From positions 62,001 through 126,000 of the forward strand of contig NZ_JARGER010000033.1 in NCBI RefSeq assembly GCF_029210375.1: a DNA stretch of 64,000 bases. The letters run 5' to 3'. The stretch's first letter is position 1, and each line of letters starts with the position of its first letter. Origin of the DNA: Nocardioides sp. YIM 152315 (GTDB taxonomy: Bacteria > Actinomycetota > Actinomycetes > Propionibacteriales > Nocardioidaceae). This document shows positions 53,614 to 62,006 of this stretch, piece by piece. The translations under genes were made by a program, and so were the position numbers. The notes beneath the pieces are model-generated. The model searched no databases. It saw only the letters and a list, made by a program, of their open reading frames with translations, and had not been told where the DNA came from.

Positions 53614-54530
53614 TGCAGCAGCAGTGGGACGAGCGCAACCGCGACCTGGTCGTCGGCATCGACGACCGACTCGTGCACCGGGACGAGGCGGGGATCAGCC
53701 CCTTCGACTCGGTCGTGCAGGGCGGCGACGCGGTCTGGGAGGGGCTGCGCCTGCACCGCGGGCGGATCTTCAAGCTCACCGAGCACCTCGCGCGGCTGCG
53801 CCGCTCCGCGCACGCGCTGGCCTTCACGTCGGTGCCGTCGGACGACGAGATCGTCGCGCGCCTGCGGGCCGTCCTCGCCGCCAACGAGATGACCGACGAC
53901 GTGCACATCCGCCTGACGCTCACCCGCGGGGTGAAGATCACGAGCGGCATGGACCCCCGGCTCAACCAGTCCGGCCCGACGCTGATCGTGCTGGCGGAGT
54001 TCAAGTCGCCGGTCTACGACGACAGCGGGATCTCGCTGGTCACCTCGTCGGTGCGCCGCACCCGACCGGACTCGCTCGACCCGAAGATCCACCACAACAA
54101 CCTGCTCACCTCGATCCTGGCGAAGGTGGAGGCCAACGTCGCCGGCGCCGACGACGCCCTGATGCTCGACGACGACGGGTTCGTCGCCGAGACCAACGCC
54201 ACCCACGTCTTCCACGTCCGCGGCGGGGCCGTCCGCACCTCCACCACACGCGCCTGCCCGGAGGGCATCACGCGCGAGACGATCCTCGAGATCTGCGCGG
54301 GATCCGACATCCCGGTGTCCGTCGGCGACTTCTCGCTGACCGAGGTCTACAACGCCGACGAGGTCTTCGTCACCGGCACCATGGGCGGCGTCACCCCGGT
54401 CCTCACCGTCGACGGCCGCACGATCGGCTCCGGTCGCCCCGGCCCGCTCGTCGCCAGGCTCGCCACGGCGTATGCCGAGCGCACGGCTGTCGAGGGGACG
54501 CTGGTGGTCGCAGGTCGGGATAGTCCCTGA
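53613..54530 (+). CDS. Class IV aminotransferase (BCAT/DAAT-like)
   Basis: A 305-aa PLP enzyme; ATG overlaps the preceding stop, with GAGGAGAGC upstream. VHRDEAGISPFDSVVQGGDAVWEGLRLHRGRIFKLTEHLARLRRSA and the catalytic-Lys region SLDPKIHHNNLLTSILAKVEAN are present. EGITRETILEICAG and GTMGGVTPVLTVDGRTIG complete the fold IV core. It may act on branched-chain or D-amino acids or on aminodeoxychorismate-type substrates; no decision is possible. The last codons (DSP and stop) are supplied by the palindromic repeat at 54519-54583. Confidence 0.85.
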   Translation: MQQQWDERNRDLVVGIDDRLVHRDEAGISPFDSVVQGGDAVWEGLRLHRGRIFKLTEHLARLRRSAHALAFTSVPSDDEIVARLRAVLAANEMTDDVHIRLTLTRGVKITSGMDPRLNQSGPTLIVLAEFKSPVYDDSGISLVTSSVRRTRPDSLDPKIHHNNLLTSILAKVEANVAGADDALMLDDDGFVAETNATHVFHVRGGAVRTSTTRACPEGITRETILEICAGSDIPVSVGDFSLTEVYNADEVFVTGTMGGVTPVLTVDGRTIGSGRPGPLVARLATAYAERTAVEGTLVVAGRDSP

Positions 54531-54583
54531 CGTTTTCGGGGTCTCCGCCCGCTCCCACACCCCCGAAATCGTCAGGGACTATC
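54519..54583. repeat. Palindromic repeat GATAGTCCCTGACG, copy 2
   Basis: Arms 54519-54541 and 54561-54583 match at 22 of 23 bases. It is the same element as at 41850-41912, with a loop that differs. It straddles the ends of two convergent genes: GAT AGT CCC TGA ends the aminotransferase on one strand and hemY on the other, so both proteins finish with DSP. Confidence 0.85.
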
Positions 54584-55939
54584 GCCCAGGCCGGCCACTG
54601 CGCGGTGAGCCGAGGCGATGACGGCGGGGATGCCGACGCCGTCGTAGGCGGCACCGCAGAGGGCGAGGCGAGGGACGGCGGCCACGGCCGCGCGGGCGCG
54701 GGCGATGCGGTCGAGGTGGCCGACGGCGTACTGCGGGAGGCCGCCGCCCCAGCGCTGGACGTGGGTGTCGACGGGGCGAGCCGTGACCCCGACGGCCTCC
54801 GCGAGGTCGGCGAGCGACCAGGCGACCAGCTCCTCGTCGGCGGCCTGGAGCGCCGTCGCCTCACCGTACCGGCCCAGCGAGGTGCGCAGCAGGAGCAGCT
54901 CCGCCCCGTCGACACCGCCGGCCGTGCGGACCCAGCCCCACTTGGCGAACGAGAACGTCGACGCCTTGATGCGGCGCGCGTCGACCGGCGGCACCAGGAA
55001 GCCGGAGGAGGCGGTGGCGTCGAGCGCCGGCGCGTCGGCGGCGCGGAACGCGAAGGTCACCACGGCCATCGACGCCGACTCCACCTCCGCCAGCGCCGCC
55101 GCCGCCACGGGCGCGACCGACGACAGCAGTCGGGCGGTCGGCGCGGCGGGGGTCGCGAGCACGACCGCGTCCGCGGCGACCAGCTCGGGTGCGGTGGTCG
55201 GACCGACCACCAGCTCGAAGCCCGAGACGGCGCGACGCAGCTCGCGCACGGTCGCGCCGGTCCGCACGGTCAGTCCCGCGGCCAGCGCCTCCGGGAGCTG
55301 ACCCATCCCGCCCGGGATGCCCGCGAAGACCGGCCGGTCGTACGCCGTGGGCGCCGATGCCGCCTGCTCCAGCACCGACCCGCGGGAGGCGTAGCTGACC
55401 AGCTGCGGGACGGCCGCGCCGGCGGAGATGAGGCGGGCGTTGCCGGCGTACACGCCACCCAGCAGCGGCTCGACGAGCCGGTCGGTGACCTCGGCACCGA
55501 AGCGGCGGTCCACCAGAGCTCCGACCGAGACGTCCTCCACCAGGTGCTCGGGCGGCAGCGACGGCTCGCGGCGCACCCGCTCGACGCCCTCCGGCGACAG
55601 GACCCCCGACGCGGCGAGCTGCCCCAGGTCGAGCGGCACCCCCATGAGCGAGCGGGGCAGCGGGCGCAGCGCGCCCCGGGTCCAGATCCGTGACGAGGCG
55701 GTCGTCGGGTGCTCGATCGGCAGCCCCATCTCGCGCGCGAGGTCGACGCCCTCGGGTCGTCGGTTGAGCATCGCCTCGGCGCCGACGTCGACCGTCACGC
55801 CGGCCACCGCGACCCGGTGCAGCTTGCCGCCGACGCGCGCCGAGGACTCGAGCACGACGACGTCGTGGCCCGCGGCGACCAGGCGGCGGGCGGCGGTCAG
55901 GCCGGCCACGCCGGCACCGACCACGACCACGCTGACCAC
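54572..55939 (-). CDS. hemY: Coproporphyrinogen III oxidase (HemY type)
   Basis: A 455-aa FAD enzyme oxidising coproporphyrinogen III to coproporphyrin III in the gram-positive heme route. The GTG at 55939, with CAGAGT 7 nt upstream, gives VVSVVVVGAGVAGLTAARRLVAAGHDVVVLESSARVGGKL, the FAD-binding start. VDVGAEAMLNRRPE and DRLVEPLLGGVYAGNARLIS are family blocks, as is the C-terminal RLALCGAAYDGVGIPAVIASAHRAV. The frame opens to 56248 but that part is antisense to the DUF4349 gene. The protein ends DSP, encoded by the repeat at 54519-54583. Confidence 0.92.
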   Translation of the reverse strand: MVSVVVVGAGVAGLTAARRLVAAGHDVVVLESSARVGGKLHRVAVAGVTVDVGAEAMLNRRPEGVDLAREMGLPIEHPTTASSRIWTRGALRPLPRSLMGVPLDLGQLAASGVLSPEGVERVRREPSLPPEHLVEDVSVGALVDRRFGAEVTDRLVEPLLGGVYAGNARLISAGAAVPQLVSYASRGSVLEQAASAPTAYDRPVFAGIPGGMGQLPEALAAGLTVRTGATVRELRRAVSGFELVVGPTTAPELVAADAVVLATPAAPTARLLSSVAPVAAAALAEVESASMAVVTFAFRAADAPALDATASSGFLVPPVDARRIKASTFSFAKWGWVRTAGGVDGAELLLLRTSLGRYGEATALQAADEELVAWSLADLAEAVGVTARPVDTHVQRWGGGLPQYAVGHLDRIARARAAVAAVPRLALCGAAYDGVGIPAVIASAHRAVAGLGDSP

Positions 55940-56003
55940 GCGCCCAACTCTGTCAGACCCGCCGCGGCGGAACCGACCGGGTGCACGCGCCGTCCGAGCC
56001 GGC

Positions 56004-56930
56004 ATGAACCGCTCACTCATGCGTCTCGTGGCGACGGCGATCCTCGGGACCGCGCTGGCCGCAACCCTGGTCGGCTGCTCCGGCGACAGCGACAGCGACA
56101 GCGGCGGCACCTCGGACAGCCCGGCGGCCGCGCGAGCCCCGGAGGTGGCCGACGCCGACCGGGCCGGCGCGGCCAGCCTCGCCGAGGACGCCGCGGCCCG
56201 CGAGGAGGCCGCCCCGGAGGTGCCCCGCGCCGTGATCCGCAAGGGCAACGTCGCGCTGCGCGCCGACGACGTCGGCCGGGCGCGGATCGAGGTGCAGAAG
56301 GTCGTCGACCGTCATGCCGGCGAGGTGACCGAGGAGGAGACCCAGTCCGATGACGACGGCGACGCGGCGTACACGCGTCTGGTGGTGCGGGTGCCGTCCG
56401 ACGACTTCGCCGACGCCGTCACCGAGCTGAAGAGGATCGGCGAGCTCGAGTCGGCGAACACCAACGAGGACGACGTGACGACCGAGGTCATCGACGTCCG
56501 GACCCGGATCAAGGTGCAGGAGCGCAGCATCGACCGGATCTCGATCCTCTTCCAGCGAGCGGAGAGCATCCGCGACATCATGGCGATCGAGTCCGAGCTC
56601 TCGCGACGGCAGGCCGAGCTCGAGTCGCTGCAGCAGCAGGCGGCCTACCTCGACGACCAGACCTCGATGTCGACGATCGTCGTCAGCATCGACCGGGTCC
56701 CCGCGAAGCGCAGCGAGCCGGTGGAGGACGACGACACGGGCTTCCTGGCCGGCCTGTCCGCGGGGTGGGGCGCGCTGTCGACGTTCGCGGTCGGCCTCGC
56801 CACCGCCCTCGGCGCGCTGCTGCCGTGGCTGGTGGTCGGAACGGTCGTCGGCGTGCCGGCGCTGCTGCTGGTGCGGTCGCTGCGACGGCGTACGCCGCCG
56901 GCGGCGCCGGGTGACGCCTCGGCCGAGTGA
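56004..56930 (+). CDS. DUF4349 lipoprotein
   Basis: A 308-aa exported lipoprotein. MNRSLMRLVATAILGTALAATLVGCSGDSDSDSG has a lipobox LVGC. A Ser/Ala-rich linker is followed by the DUF4349 domain (RAVIRKGNVALRADDVGRARIEVQKVVDRHAGEVTEEE...YTRLVVRVPSDDFADAVTELKRIGELESANTNEDDVT), a coiled coil (RTRIKVQERSIDRISILF...ELSRRQAELESLQQQAAYLDDQ) and a C-terminal membrane helix (ALLPWLVVGTVVGVPALLLV). The function is unknown. It lies between hemY and hemE but on the other strand, and its stop is 1 bp from the hemE stop. Confidence 0.88.
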   Translation: MNRSLMRLVATAILGTALAATLVGCSGDSDSDSGGTSDSPAAARAPEVADADRAGAASLAEDAAAREEAAPEVPRAVIRKGNVALRADDVGRARIEVQKVVDRHAGEVTEEETQSDDDGDAAYTRLVVRVPSDDFADAVTELKRIGELESANTNEDDVTTEVIDVRTRIKVQERSIDRISILFQRAESIRDIMAIESELSRRQAELESLQQQAAYLDDQTSMSTIVVSIDRVPAKRSEPVEDDDTGFLAGLSAGWGALSTFAVGLATALGALLPWLVVGTVVGVPALLLVRSLRRRTPPAAPGDASAE

Positions 56931-56931
56931 G

Positions 56932-57987
56932 TCAGCCGAGCGGGTAGCCCTGCACGAACTCGGTCAGCCGCTCGAGCTGGTCGGGGTCCGTGGTGGGCAG
57001 CACCCCGTGGCCGAGGTTGAAGACGTGGCCGCGGGCCTGCCGGCCGGCGTCGATGATCTCGCCGGCGCGCGCGGTCATCACCTCGGTCGGCGCGAAGACC
57101 AGCGTGGGGTCGAGGTTGCCCTGCACGGCGCGGTCGCCGACGCGGGTGATCGCCTCGCCCAGCGGCGTGCGCCAGTCGACGCCGACCACGTCGGCACCGG
57201 CCTCGCCCATGAGGCCGAGCAGGTTCGACGTGCCGACGCCGAAGTGGATCCGCGGCACGCCGAGCTCGCCGGCGCGGGCCAGCACCCGCGCGGAGTGCGG
57301 CATGACGTGCTCGCGGTAGTCGCCCGGCGTGAGCGCACCTGCCCACGAGTCGAAGAGCTGGACCGCCGAGGCACCGGCGCCGACCTGCACCTCGAGGTAG
57401 GCAGCGGAGATGCCGGCGATCTTGCGCATCAGCGCGTCCCAGACGTCGGGGGCGCCGAACATCATCGCCTTGGTGCGGGCGTGGTCCTTGGAGGGCCCGC
57501 CCTCCACGAGGTACGACGCGACCGTGAACGGCGCGCCCGCGAAGCCGATCAGCGGGGTGCCGCCGAGCTGGCCCACGAGGTCGCGCACCGCCTCGGCGAT
57601 GTAGGGGACGTGCTCGGGGGTGAGGTCGGGGATGCGCGCGACGTCCTTCGCCGTGCGCACCGGGCGCGCGACGACCGGACCGACGCCGGGCTTGATCTCG
57701 AGGTCGACCCCGACCGCCTTGAGCGGCAGCACGATGTCGGAGAAGAAGATGGCCGCGTCCACGCCGTACCGCCGGACCGGCTGCAGCGTGATCTCGGTCA
57801 CCAGCGCGGGGTCCATGCAGGACTCGAGCATGCCGATCCCCTCGCGGACGGCGAGGTACTCGGGGAGCGAGCGACCGGCCTGGCGCATGAACCACACGGG
57901 CGTGTGCGGCACCGGCTCACCCCGGACCGCCTTGAGGAAGGCGCTGTCCCGCAGCTGCTCCGGGAGGGGGTCGTTCGGGGCCGGCAT
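56932..57987 (-). CDS. hemE: Uroporphyrinogen decarboxylase
   Basis: A 351-aa TIM-barrel enzyme making coproporphyrinogen III from uroporphyrinogen III. The ATG at 57987 is chosen over 58029. The signature [63 protein letters not shown] and the C-terminal [26 protein letters not shown] are all present. It is convergent with the DUF4349 gene, so hemE and hemY cannot share a single short transcript without reading through that gene antisense. It is divergent from the DUF3000 gene. Confidence 0.96.
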   Translation of the reverse strand: MPAPNDPLPEQLRDSAFLKAVRGEPVPHTPVWFMRQAGRSLPEYLAVREGIGMLESCMDPALVTEITLQPVRRYGVDAAIFFSDIVLPLKAVGVDLEIKPGVGPVVARPVRTAKDVARIPDLTPEHVPYIAEAVRDLVGQLGGTPLIGFAGAPFTVASYLVEGGPSKDHARTKAMMFGAPDVWDALMRKIAGISAAYLEVQVGAGASAVQLFDSWAGALTPGDYREHVMPHSARVLARAGELGVPRIHFGVGTSNLLGLMGEAGADVVGVDWRTPLGEAITRVGDRAVQGNLDPTLVFAPTEVMTARAGEIIDAGRQARGHVFNLGHGVLPTTDPDQLERLTEFVQGYPLG

Positions 57988-58057
57988 GAGCGAAGCCTCG
58001 CAGGTCGGTCGGCGTGTTCGCACATCCACGACGCGCGGACCGACCTACTGTGAACCC

Positions 58058-58708
58058 ATGGTGGTCGGTCAGGAGACCCACCCGGGAACGGGTGCGGGCG
58101 CGGCTCCCGCGGAGTTCCGCGAGGCCGTGGCCACCATGCACGCCGCGCGGCTGCGGCCCGAGGTCCTCTGCGAGGAGATGCCCGCGCCACAGCGGATCGC
58201 CCCGTGGGCGTCGGCACTCTCCGCGGACGTGACCGTCGAGGGCACCGACATCGGCACCGGTCGGATCATCCTGCTGCACGACCCGGCCGGCAACGACGCG
58301 TGGTCGGGCACCTTCCGCTGCGTGGCCTACGCCCGCGCCGAGGTCGACCTCGACCTGATCTCCGACCCCATGCTGGCGGCCGTGGGCTGGACCTGGCTGA
58401 CGGAGGCCCTGGAGGAGCACGGCGCGTCGTACGTCGCGGCCTCGGGCACGGTCACCCGGGTCGCCACCGAGAGCTTCGGCGGGATGGCCGACGAGGGCGG
58501 CACCGCCCAGGTCGAGATCCGCGCGTCCTGGACGCCGGTGGTTCCCGAGGCCGCCCCGGACCTCGCCCCGCTCGACCTCGCCCCGCACGTCGAGGCCTGG
58601 GGTGAGCTGCTGTGCACCGCGGCCGGGTTGCCGCCGGTGCCCGACGGGGTGGCCGTGATGCCGAGCCGTCGGGGGCAGCGAGGCGGTGGGCCCGGTGGCG
58701 GACACTGA
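58058..58708 (+). CDS. DUF3000 protein
   Basis: A 216-aa soluble protein from an ATG with TACTGT 6 nt upstream (leaderless-like). FREAVATMHAARLRPEVLCEEMPAPQRIAPWASALSADV, then GTGRIILLHDPAGNDAWSGTFRCVAYARAEVDLDLISDPMLAAVGWTWLTEALEEHGA is the DUF3000 pattern, found beside hemE and the RNase D-like gene across actinobacteria. The function is unknown. The tail is Gly/Arg-rich. The RNase D-like gene starts 4 bp later. Confidence 0.88.
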   Translation: MVVGQETHPGTGAGAAPAEFREAVATMHAARLRPEVLCEEMPAPQRIAPWASALSADVTVEGTDIGTGRIILLHDPAGNDAWSGTFRCVAYARAEVDLDLISDPMLAAVGWTWLTEALEEHGASYVAASGTVTRVATESFGGMADEGGTAQVEIRASWTPVVPEAAPDLAPLDLAPHVEAWGELLCTAAGLPPVPDGVAVMPSRRGQRGGGPGGGH

Positions 58709-58712
58709 CCCG

Positions 58713-59966
58713 ATGTCCGACGACGACACCACGCCCCCTCCCCCGCTCCTCACGCTGCGCGACGGCCTGCCGCCCGTCGTCGAGACCGAGGCCGGGCTGG
58801 CCGAGGTGTCCGACGCGATCGCCGCCGGGAGCGGACCGGTGGCGATCGACGCCGAGCGGGCGTCCGGCTACCGCTACTCCTCGCGCGCCTACCTGATCCA
58901 GCTGCGCCGCGAGGGAGCCGGCACCTTCCTCGTCGACCCGATCGCCTTCGAGTCGCTCGAGCCCCTGCAGCGCGCCCTCGACGGCACCGAGTGGATCCTG
59001 CACGCCGCGACGCAGGACCTGCCCTGCCTCGCCGAGGTCGGGCTGCGGCCGGCCCTGCTCTTCGACACCGAGCTCGCCGGCCGCCTGCTCGGCTACCCGC
59101 GCGTCGGCCTGGCGACCCTGGTCGAGCAGCTGCTCGGCTCGCGGCTGGCCAAGGAGCACTCGGCCGCCGACTGGTCGACCCGGCCGCTTCCGGCGCCGTG
59201 GCTGGAGTACGCCGCGCTCGACGTCGAGGTGCTCGTCGAGCTCCGCGGACTGCTCGGCACCGAGCTCGAGAAGGCCGGCAAGGGCGAGTGGGCGCGCCAG
59301 GAGTTCGAGTACCTGCGCGGCTTCGAGCCGGTGCCGCGCACCGATGCGTGGCGACGCACCTCCGGGGTCCACCGGGTGCGCGGCCGGCGACCCCTCGGCG
59401 CCGTACGCGAGCTCTGGCAGACCCGTGACGCGATCGCCGCGGAGCGTGACGTGACACCGGGCCGGATCATCCCCGACGCGGCCATCGTCGCCGCCGCCAC
59501 CGCGATGCCGACCGAGCGCGACGCGCTGCTCGGCACCCAGGGCTTCCACGGGCGCGGCGCCGAACGCTATGCCTCCCGCTGGGTCGCGGCGCTGCGCCGC
59601 GTCGCCGAGATGGACGAGTCCGACCTCCCCACGCGCACCCCGCGCGGCAACGGCCCGCCGCTCCCTCGCGCGTGGGCCGAGAAGGACCCGGTGGCCGCAC
59701 GCCGGCTGGCACTCGCCCGCCAGGGCCTCACCGAACGGTCCGAGGAGCTCTCGGTGCCGGTCGAGAACCTGCTCACCCCCGACTACCTGCGCCGCACCCT
59801 CTGGACGCCGCCGTCGACCCGTGACGCCGTCCGGCTCGCTCCCGCGGTCGCGGAGCGGCTGGCCGGGTACGGCGCCCGTCCGTGGCAGATCGAGATCGAC
59901 GCCCCGATCCTCACCGACGCGATCATCACCGCAGAGTCCGAGGCTGCGGCCAGCGAGACCGGCTGA
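58713..59966 (+). CDS. rnd: RNase D-like 3'-5' exonuclease with HRDC domain
   Basis: A 417-aa DEDD-family exoribonuclease. The ATG at 58713 is chosen over a start at 58686. The exonuclease motifs are AIDAERASGYRYSSRAYLIQL (ExoI, Asp-x-Glu), ILHAATQDLPCLAEVGLRPALLFDTELAGRLLG (ExoII) and YAALDVEVLVEL (ExoIII). The HRDC domain follows (VRELWQTRDAIAAERDVTPGRIIPDAAIVAAA). The function is 3' trimming of structured RNA. It is probably cotranscribed with DUF3000. The solute-binding gene converges 3 bp after its stop. Confidence 0.9.
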   Translation: MSDDDTTPPPPLLTLRDGLPPVVETEAGLAEVSDAIAAGSGPVAIDAERASGYRYSSRAYLIQLRREGAGTFLVDPIAFESLEPLQRALDGTEWILHAATQDLPCLAEVGLRPALLFDTELAGRLLGYPRVGLATLVEQLLGSRLAKEHSAADWSTRPLPAPWLEYAALDVEVLVELRGLLGTELEKAGKGEWARQEFEYLRGFEPVPRTDAWRRTSGVHRVRGRRPLGAVRELWQTRDAIAAERDVTPGRIIPDAAIVAAATAMPTERDALLGTQGFHGRGAERYASRWVAALRRVAEMDESDLPTRTPRGNGPPLPRAWAEKDPVAARRLALARQGLTERSEELSVPVENLLTPDYLRRTLWTPPSTRDAVRLAPAVAERLAGYGARPWQIEIDAPILTDAIITAESEAAASETG

Positions 59967-59969
59967 GGG

Positions 59970-61349
59970 CTACTGCGCGTCGGTCTCGCTCGGCTCCGGC
60001 GACTCGGAGGCCGACTCGGAGGCCGCTTCGGGGTCGAGGATCGGGCGGGACGCCTCGTCGATCTCGGTGGTGACGGCGTCGAGGTCGAGGACGCCGACGC
60101 CGAACACCAGCTGCCGCAGCTGGGGCGCGACGGTCTCCTCGAGCTCGGCGAGCGTGTCGACCAGCGGTGCGACCGCCATGGAGCGCACGCTCGAGTTGAA
60201 GAGCTCCGCGTGCTCGGGCCGACGGCCGGGCTGGAGGAAGTCGTCGGAGAGCGCGACCTCGACGTTCGCGGGCTGGAGGTATCCCGTGCGGCTCACCAGC
60301 GACACGGAGTCGGCGCCGATCTCGTGGACGATGAAGTCGGCCGCGATCGACGGCGCCGGCGTGGTCGCCGACATGCACAGCGCGGTCACGTCGCCGACGG
60401 TGGCGGCGCCGTCGAGTCGGGGCATCGGCAGCACGTCGAAGTCGAGGTCGGCCTTCGCGCGCAGCACCGGCACGAGCGACCGGTCGCCCGCGATCATGCC
60501 GAGCTTGCCGCGCAGGAACCACCGGCGCGCCGGCGCCTCGTCGAGCTGGGTCTCGTCCAGGGTGACCTGCGGGTTGCGGAGCAGCTCGAGGGTCCTCTCG
60601 AGCGCGTCCTTGCTGCCGTCGCTGGAGAAGGTCAGCGACGTCGGCGCCTCGGAGTCGTCGAAGACCGAGCCGCCACCGGAGTCGATGAACGGCGCGAGCC
60701 CCTCGATCGTCGCGTCGATGTGCACGCCCTTGGCGCCGCGGGCCGGGCGGCTCGCGAACTCGGCGGCCGCGACGAACTGCTCGAACGACCAGCCGGTCGC
60801 ATCCTCGTCGGGGGCCTCCAGGCCACGGTTGCGCATCCGGTCGAAGTTCACGAGGCGCTTGTTGTAGTAGACGACGTGGGGCGTGACGCCGTACGGCATG
60901 CACTGGAGGTGGTCGTCGGCGCTCAGCTCCTCGAGCGCGCTGCGCGTGTAGTTGTCACCGAACTCCACACCACGCTCGTCGAGCAGCTCGTCGACAGGCT
61001 GGGTGTACTCGTTGTCGAGCAGCCAGCGCAGGTCGGAGCGCGAGGCGAGGAACACGTCCGGCACCGCCGCGCCGTCCTCGATGTCGGTGCGCATCGCCTC
61101 GTGGGAGGGCCAGCTCCGGATCTCGACGTCGACGTTGTCGGGGTCGAGGTTCCACGGGTCGACGGTGGCCTTGAAGGCGCGCTGCACGTCGTGCGGGCCC
61201 ACGACGCCGAACGTCAGCTGCTCGGGCACCGGCGGCGCGGCGCTGGTCGTGGGGTCGGGCGGCGTGGGCTCCTCGGAGTCACCGGTGCAGGCCGCGGTGG
61301 TCAGGACCGCCGCCACCACGACGATCGCCACCATCCGGTTCTTCCTCAA
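59970..61349 (-). CDS. Extracellular solute-binding lipoprotein (family 1)
   Basis: A 459-aa exported protein. A TTG at 61349 with GAGGAGG upstream gives MRKNRMVAIVVVAAVLTTAACTGD; an ATG at 61334 is the alternative. The lipobox is TAAC, followed by an acidic Pro/Thr linker. The mature part begins EQLTFGVVGPHDVQRAFKATVD and has the periplasmic-binding fold traits VPDVFLASRSDLRWLLDNEYTQPVDELLDERG, YGVTPHVVYYNKRLV and MPRLDGAATVGDVTALCMSATTPAPSIAADFI. It would capture a sugar or similar solute, but no permease or ATPase gene is nearby, so it is an orphan. Confidence 0.82.
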   Translation of the reverse strand: MRKNRMVAIVVVAAVLTTAACTGDSEEPTPPDPTTSAAPPVPEQLTFGVVGPHDVQRAFKATVDPWNLDPDNVDVEIRSWPSHEAMRTDIEDGAAVPDVFLASRSDLRWLLDNEYTQPVDELLDERGVEFGDNYTRSALEELSADDHLQCMPYGVTPHVVYYNKRLVNFDRMRNRGLEAPDEDATGWSFEQFVAAAEFASRPARGAKGVHIDATIEGLAPFIDSGGGSVFDDSEAPTSLTFSSDGSKDALERTLELLRNPQVTLDETQLDEAPARRWFLRGKLGMIAGDRSLVPVLRAKADLDFDVLPMPRLDGAATVGDVTALCMSATTPAPSIAADFIVHEIGADSVSLVSRTGYLQPANVEVALSDDFLQPGRRPEHAELFNSSVRSMAVAPLVDTLAELEETVAPQLRQLVFGVGVLDLDAVTTEIDEASRPILDPEAASESASESPEPSETDAQ

Positions 61350-61457
61350 CCGTTCCTCCTCACCCTCACCCAGCGACTCTCGCCGACGTGCCCACAGACA
61401 GGCGCCCGGGGCCACGCCCGGGCGCGGCCACCATATCGACCTGCGGGTGACCTCCGC

Positions 61458-61886
61458 TCAGTCGAACGTGTGGTGACGGCGTGCGGCGTCGGTCACGCGC
61501 GCGAACGTCGCGGGGTCGAGCGCCGCGCCCTCGCGGCGCACGGCGCCCGCGTCGAGCCGGATCAGCCGGTCCAGCCGCACCTCGCTCGGCCGCCGCGACC
61601 GGTCCCACCCGCCGGCCCCGACGTCCATCCAGTAGCGGCCCCAGCGCGCCTCCTGCGCGGCGTCGCGGTCGTGGTCCTTGCTGGTCAGCATCAGGCCGAG
61701 CAGCTGGCCGTCCTGGACGCCCACCAGCAGCACGGGACGGTCCTTGCCCCGGTGGGGGTCGTCCTCGTAGGGCACCCAGCCCCACACGACCTCGCCCGGG
61801 TCGGGGCGGCCGTCGGCGCGTGGCGCGTACGAGACGGCCACCGGTGAACCGGAGCGACGACGGACCAACCGGCGAAGCAGACGCAT
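61458..61886 (-). CDS. PemK/MazF-like protein
   Basis: A 142-aa protein, ATG at 61886 with TATCCT 7 nt upstream. PDPGEVVWGWVPYEDDPHRGKDRPVLLVGVQDGQLLGLMLTSKDHD is the PemK/MazF SH3-like core with the conserved Gly, Arg-Pro and Ser/Thr positions. The rest (RYWMDVGAGGWDRSRRPSEVRLDRLIRLD) fits the longer actinobacterial type. MazF toxins cut mRNA, but no antitoxin gene lies beside it, so it may be a housekeeping or orphan member. Confidence 0.75.
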   Translation of the reverse strand: MRLLRRLVRRRSGSPVAVSYAPRADGRPDPGEVVWGWVPYEDDPHRGKDRPVLLVGVQDGQLLGLMLTSKDHDRDAAQEARWGRYWMDVGAGGWDRSRRPSEVRLDRLIRLDAGAVRREGAALDPATFARVTDAARRHHTFD

Positions 61887-61901
61887 GGTCTCGAGGATAG
61901 A

Positions 61902-61988
61902 AGCACGCCGGACCGGGAGCGCCTCACGGCGCGTGGCCGCTCGAAGCGGCTGATTTTGGGACCCGGGGCTGCCGCGGCCCGGCGTGCT
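61902..61988. other. Long-range stem enclosing a small hairpin
   Basis: Arms 61902-61914 and 61976-61988 (AGCACGCCGGACC) match at 12 of 13 bases. Inside is GCCGCT-CGA-AGCGGC followed by TGATTTT on the plus strand. It lies between the PemK start and the end of the hypothetical gene at 62007 and may be a terminator for the HrpA-linked operon or a small structured RNA. Confidence 0.35.
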
Positions 61989-62006
61989 CCGAGCAGTCTA
62001 ACGGCC

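Noticed and set aside
61902..61988. tRNA-like closed structure
   Set aside because: The stem is too long and no TTC T-loop, D-arm or anticodon arm with tRNA spacing could be fitted on either strand.
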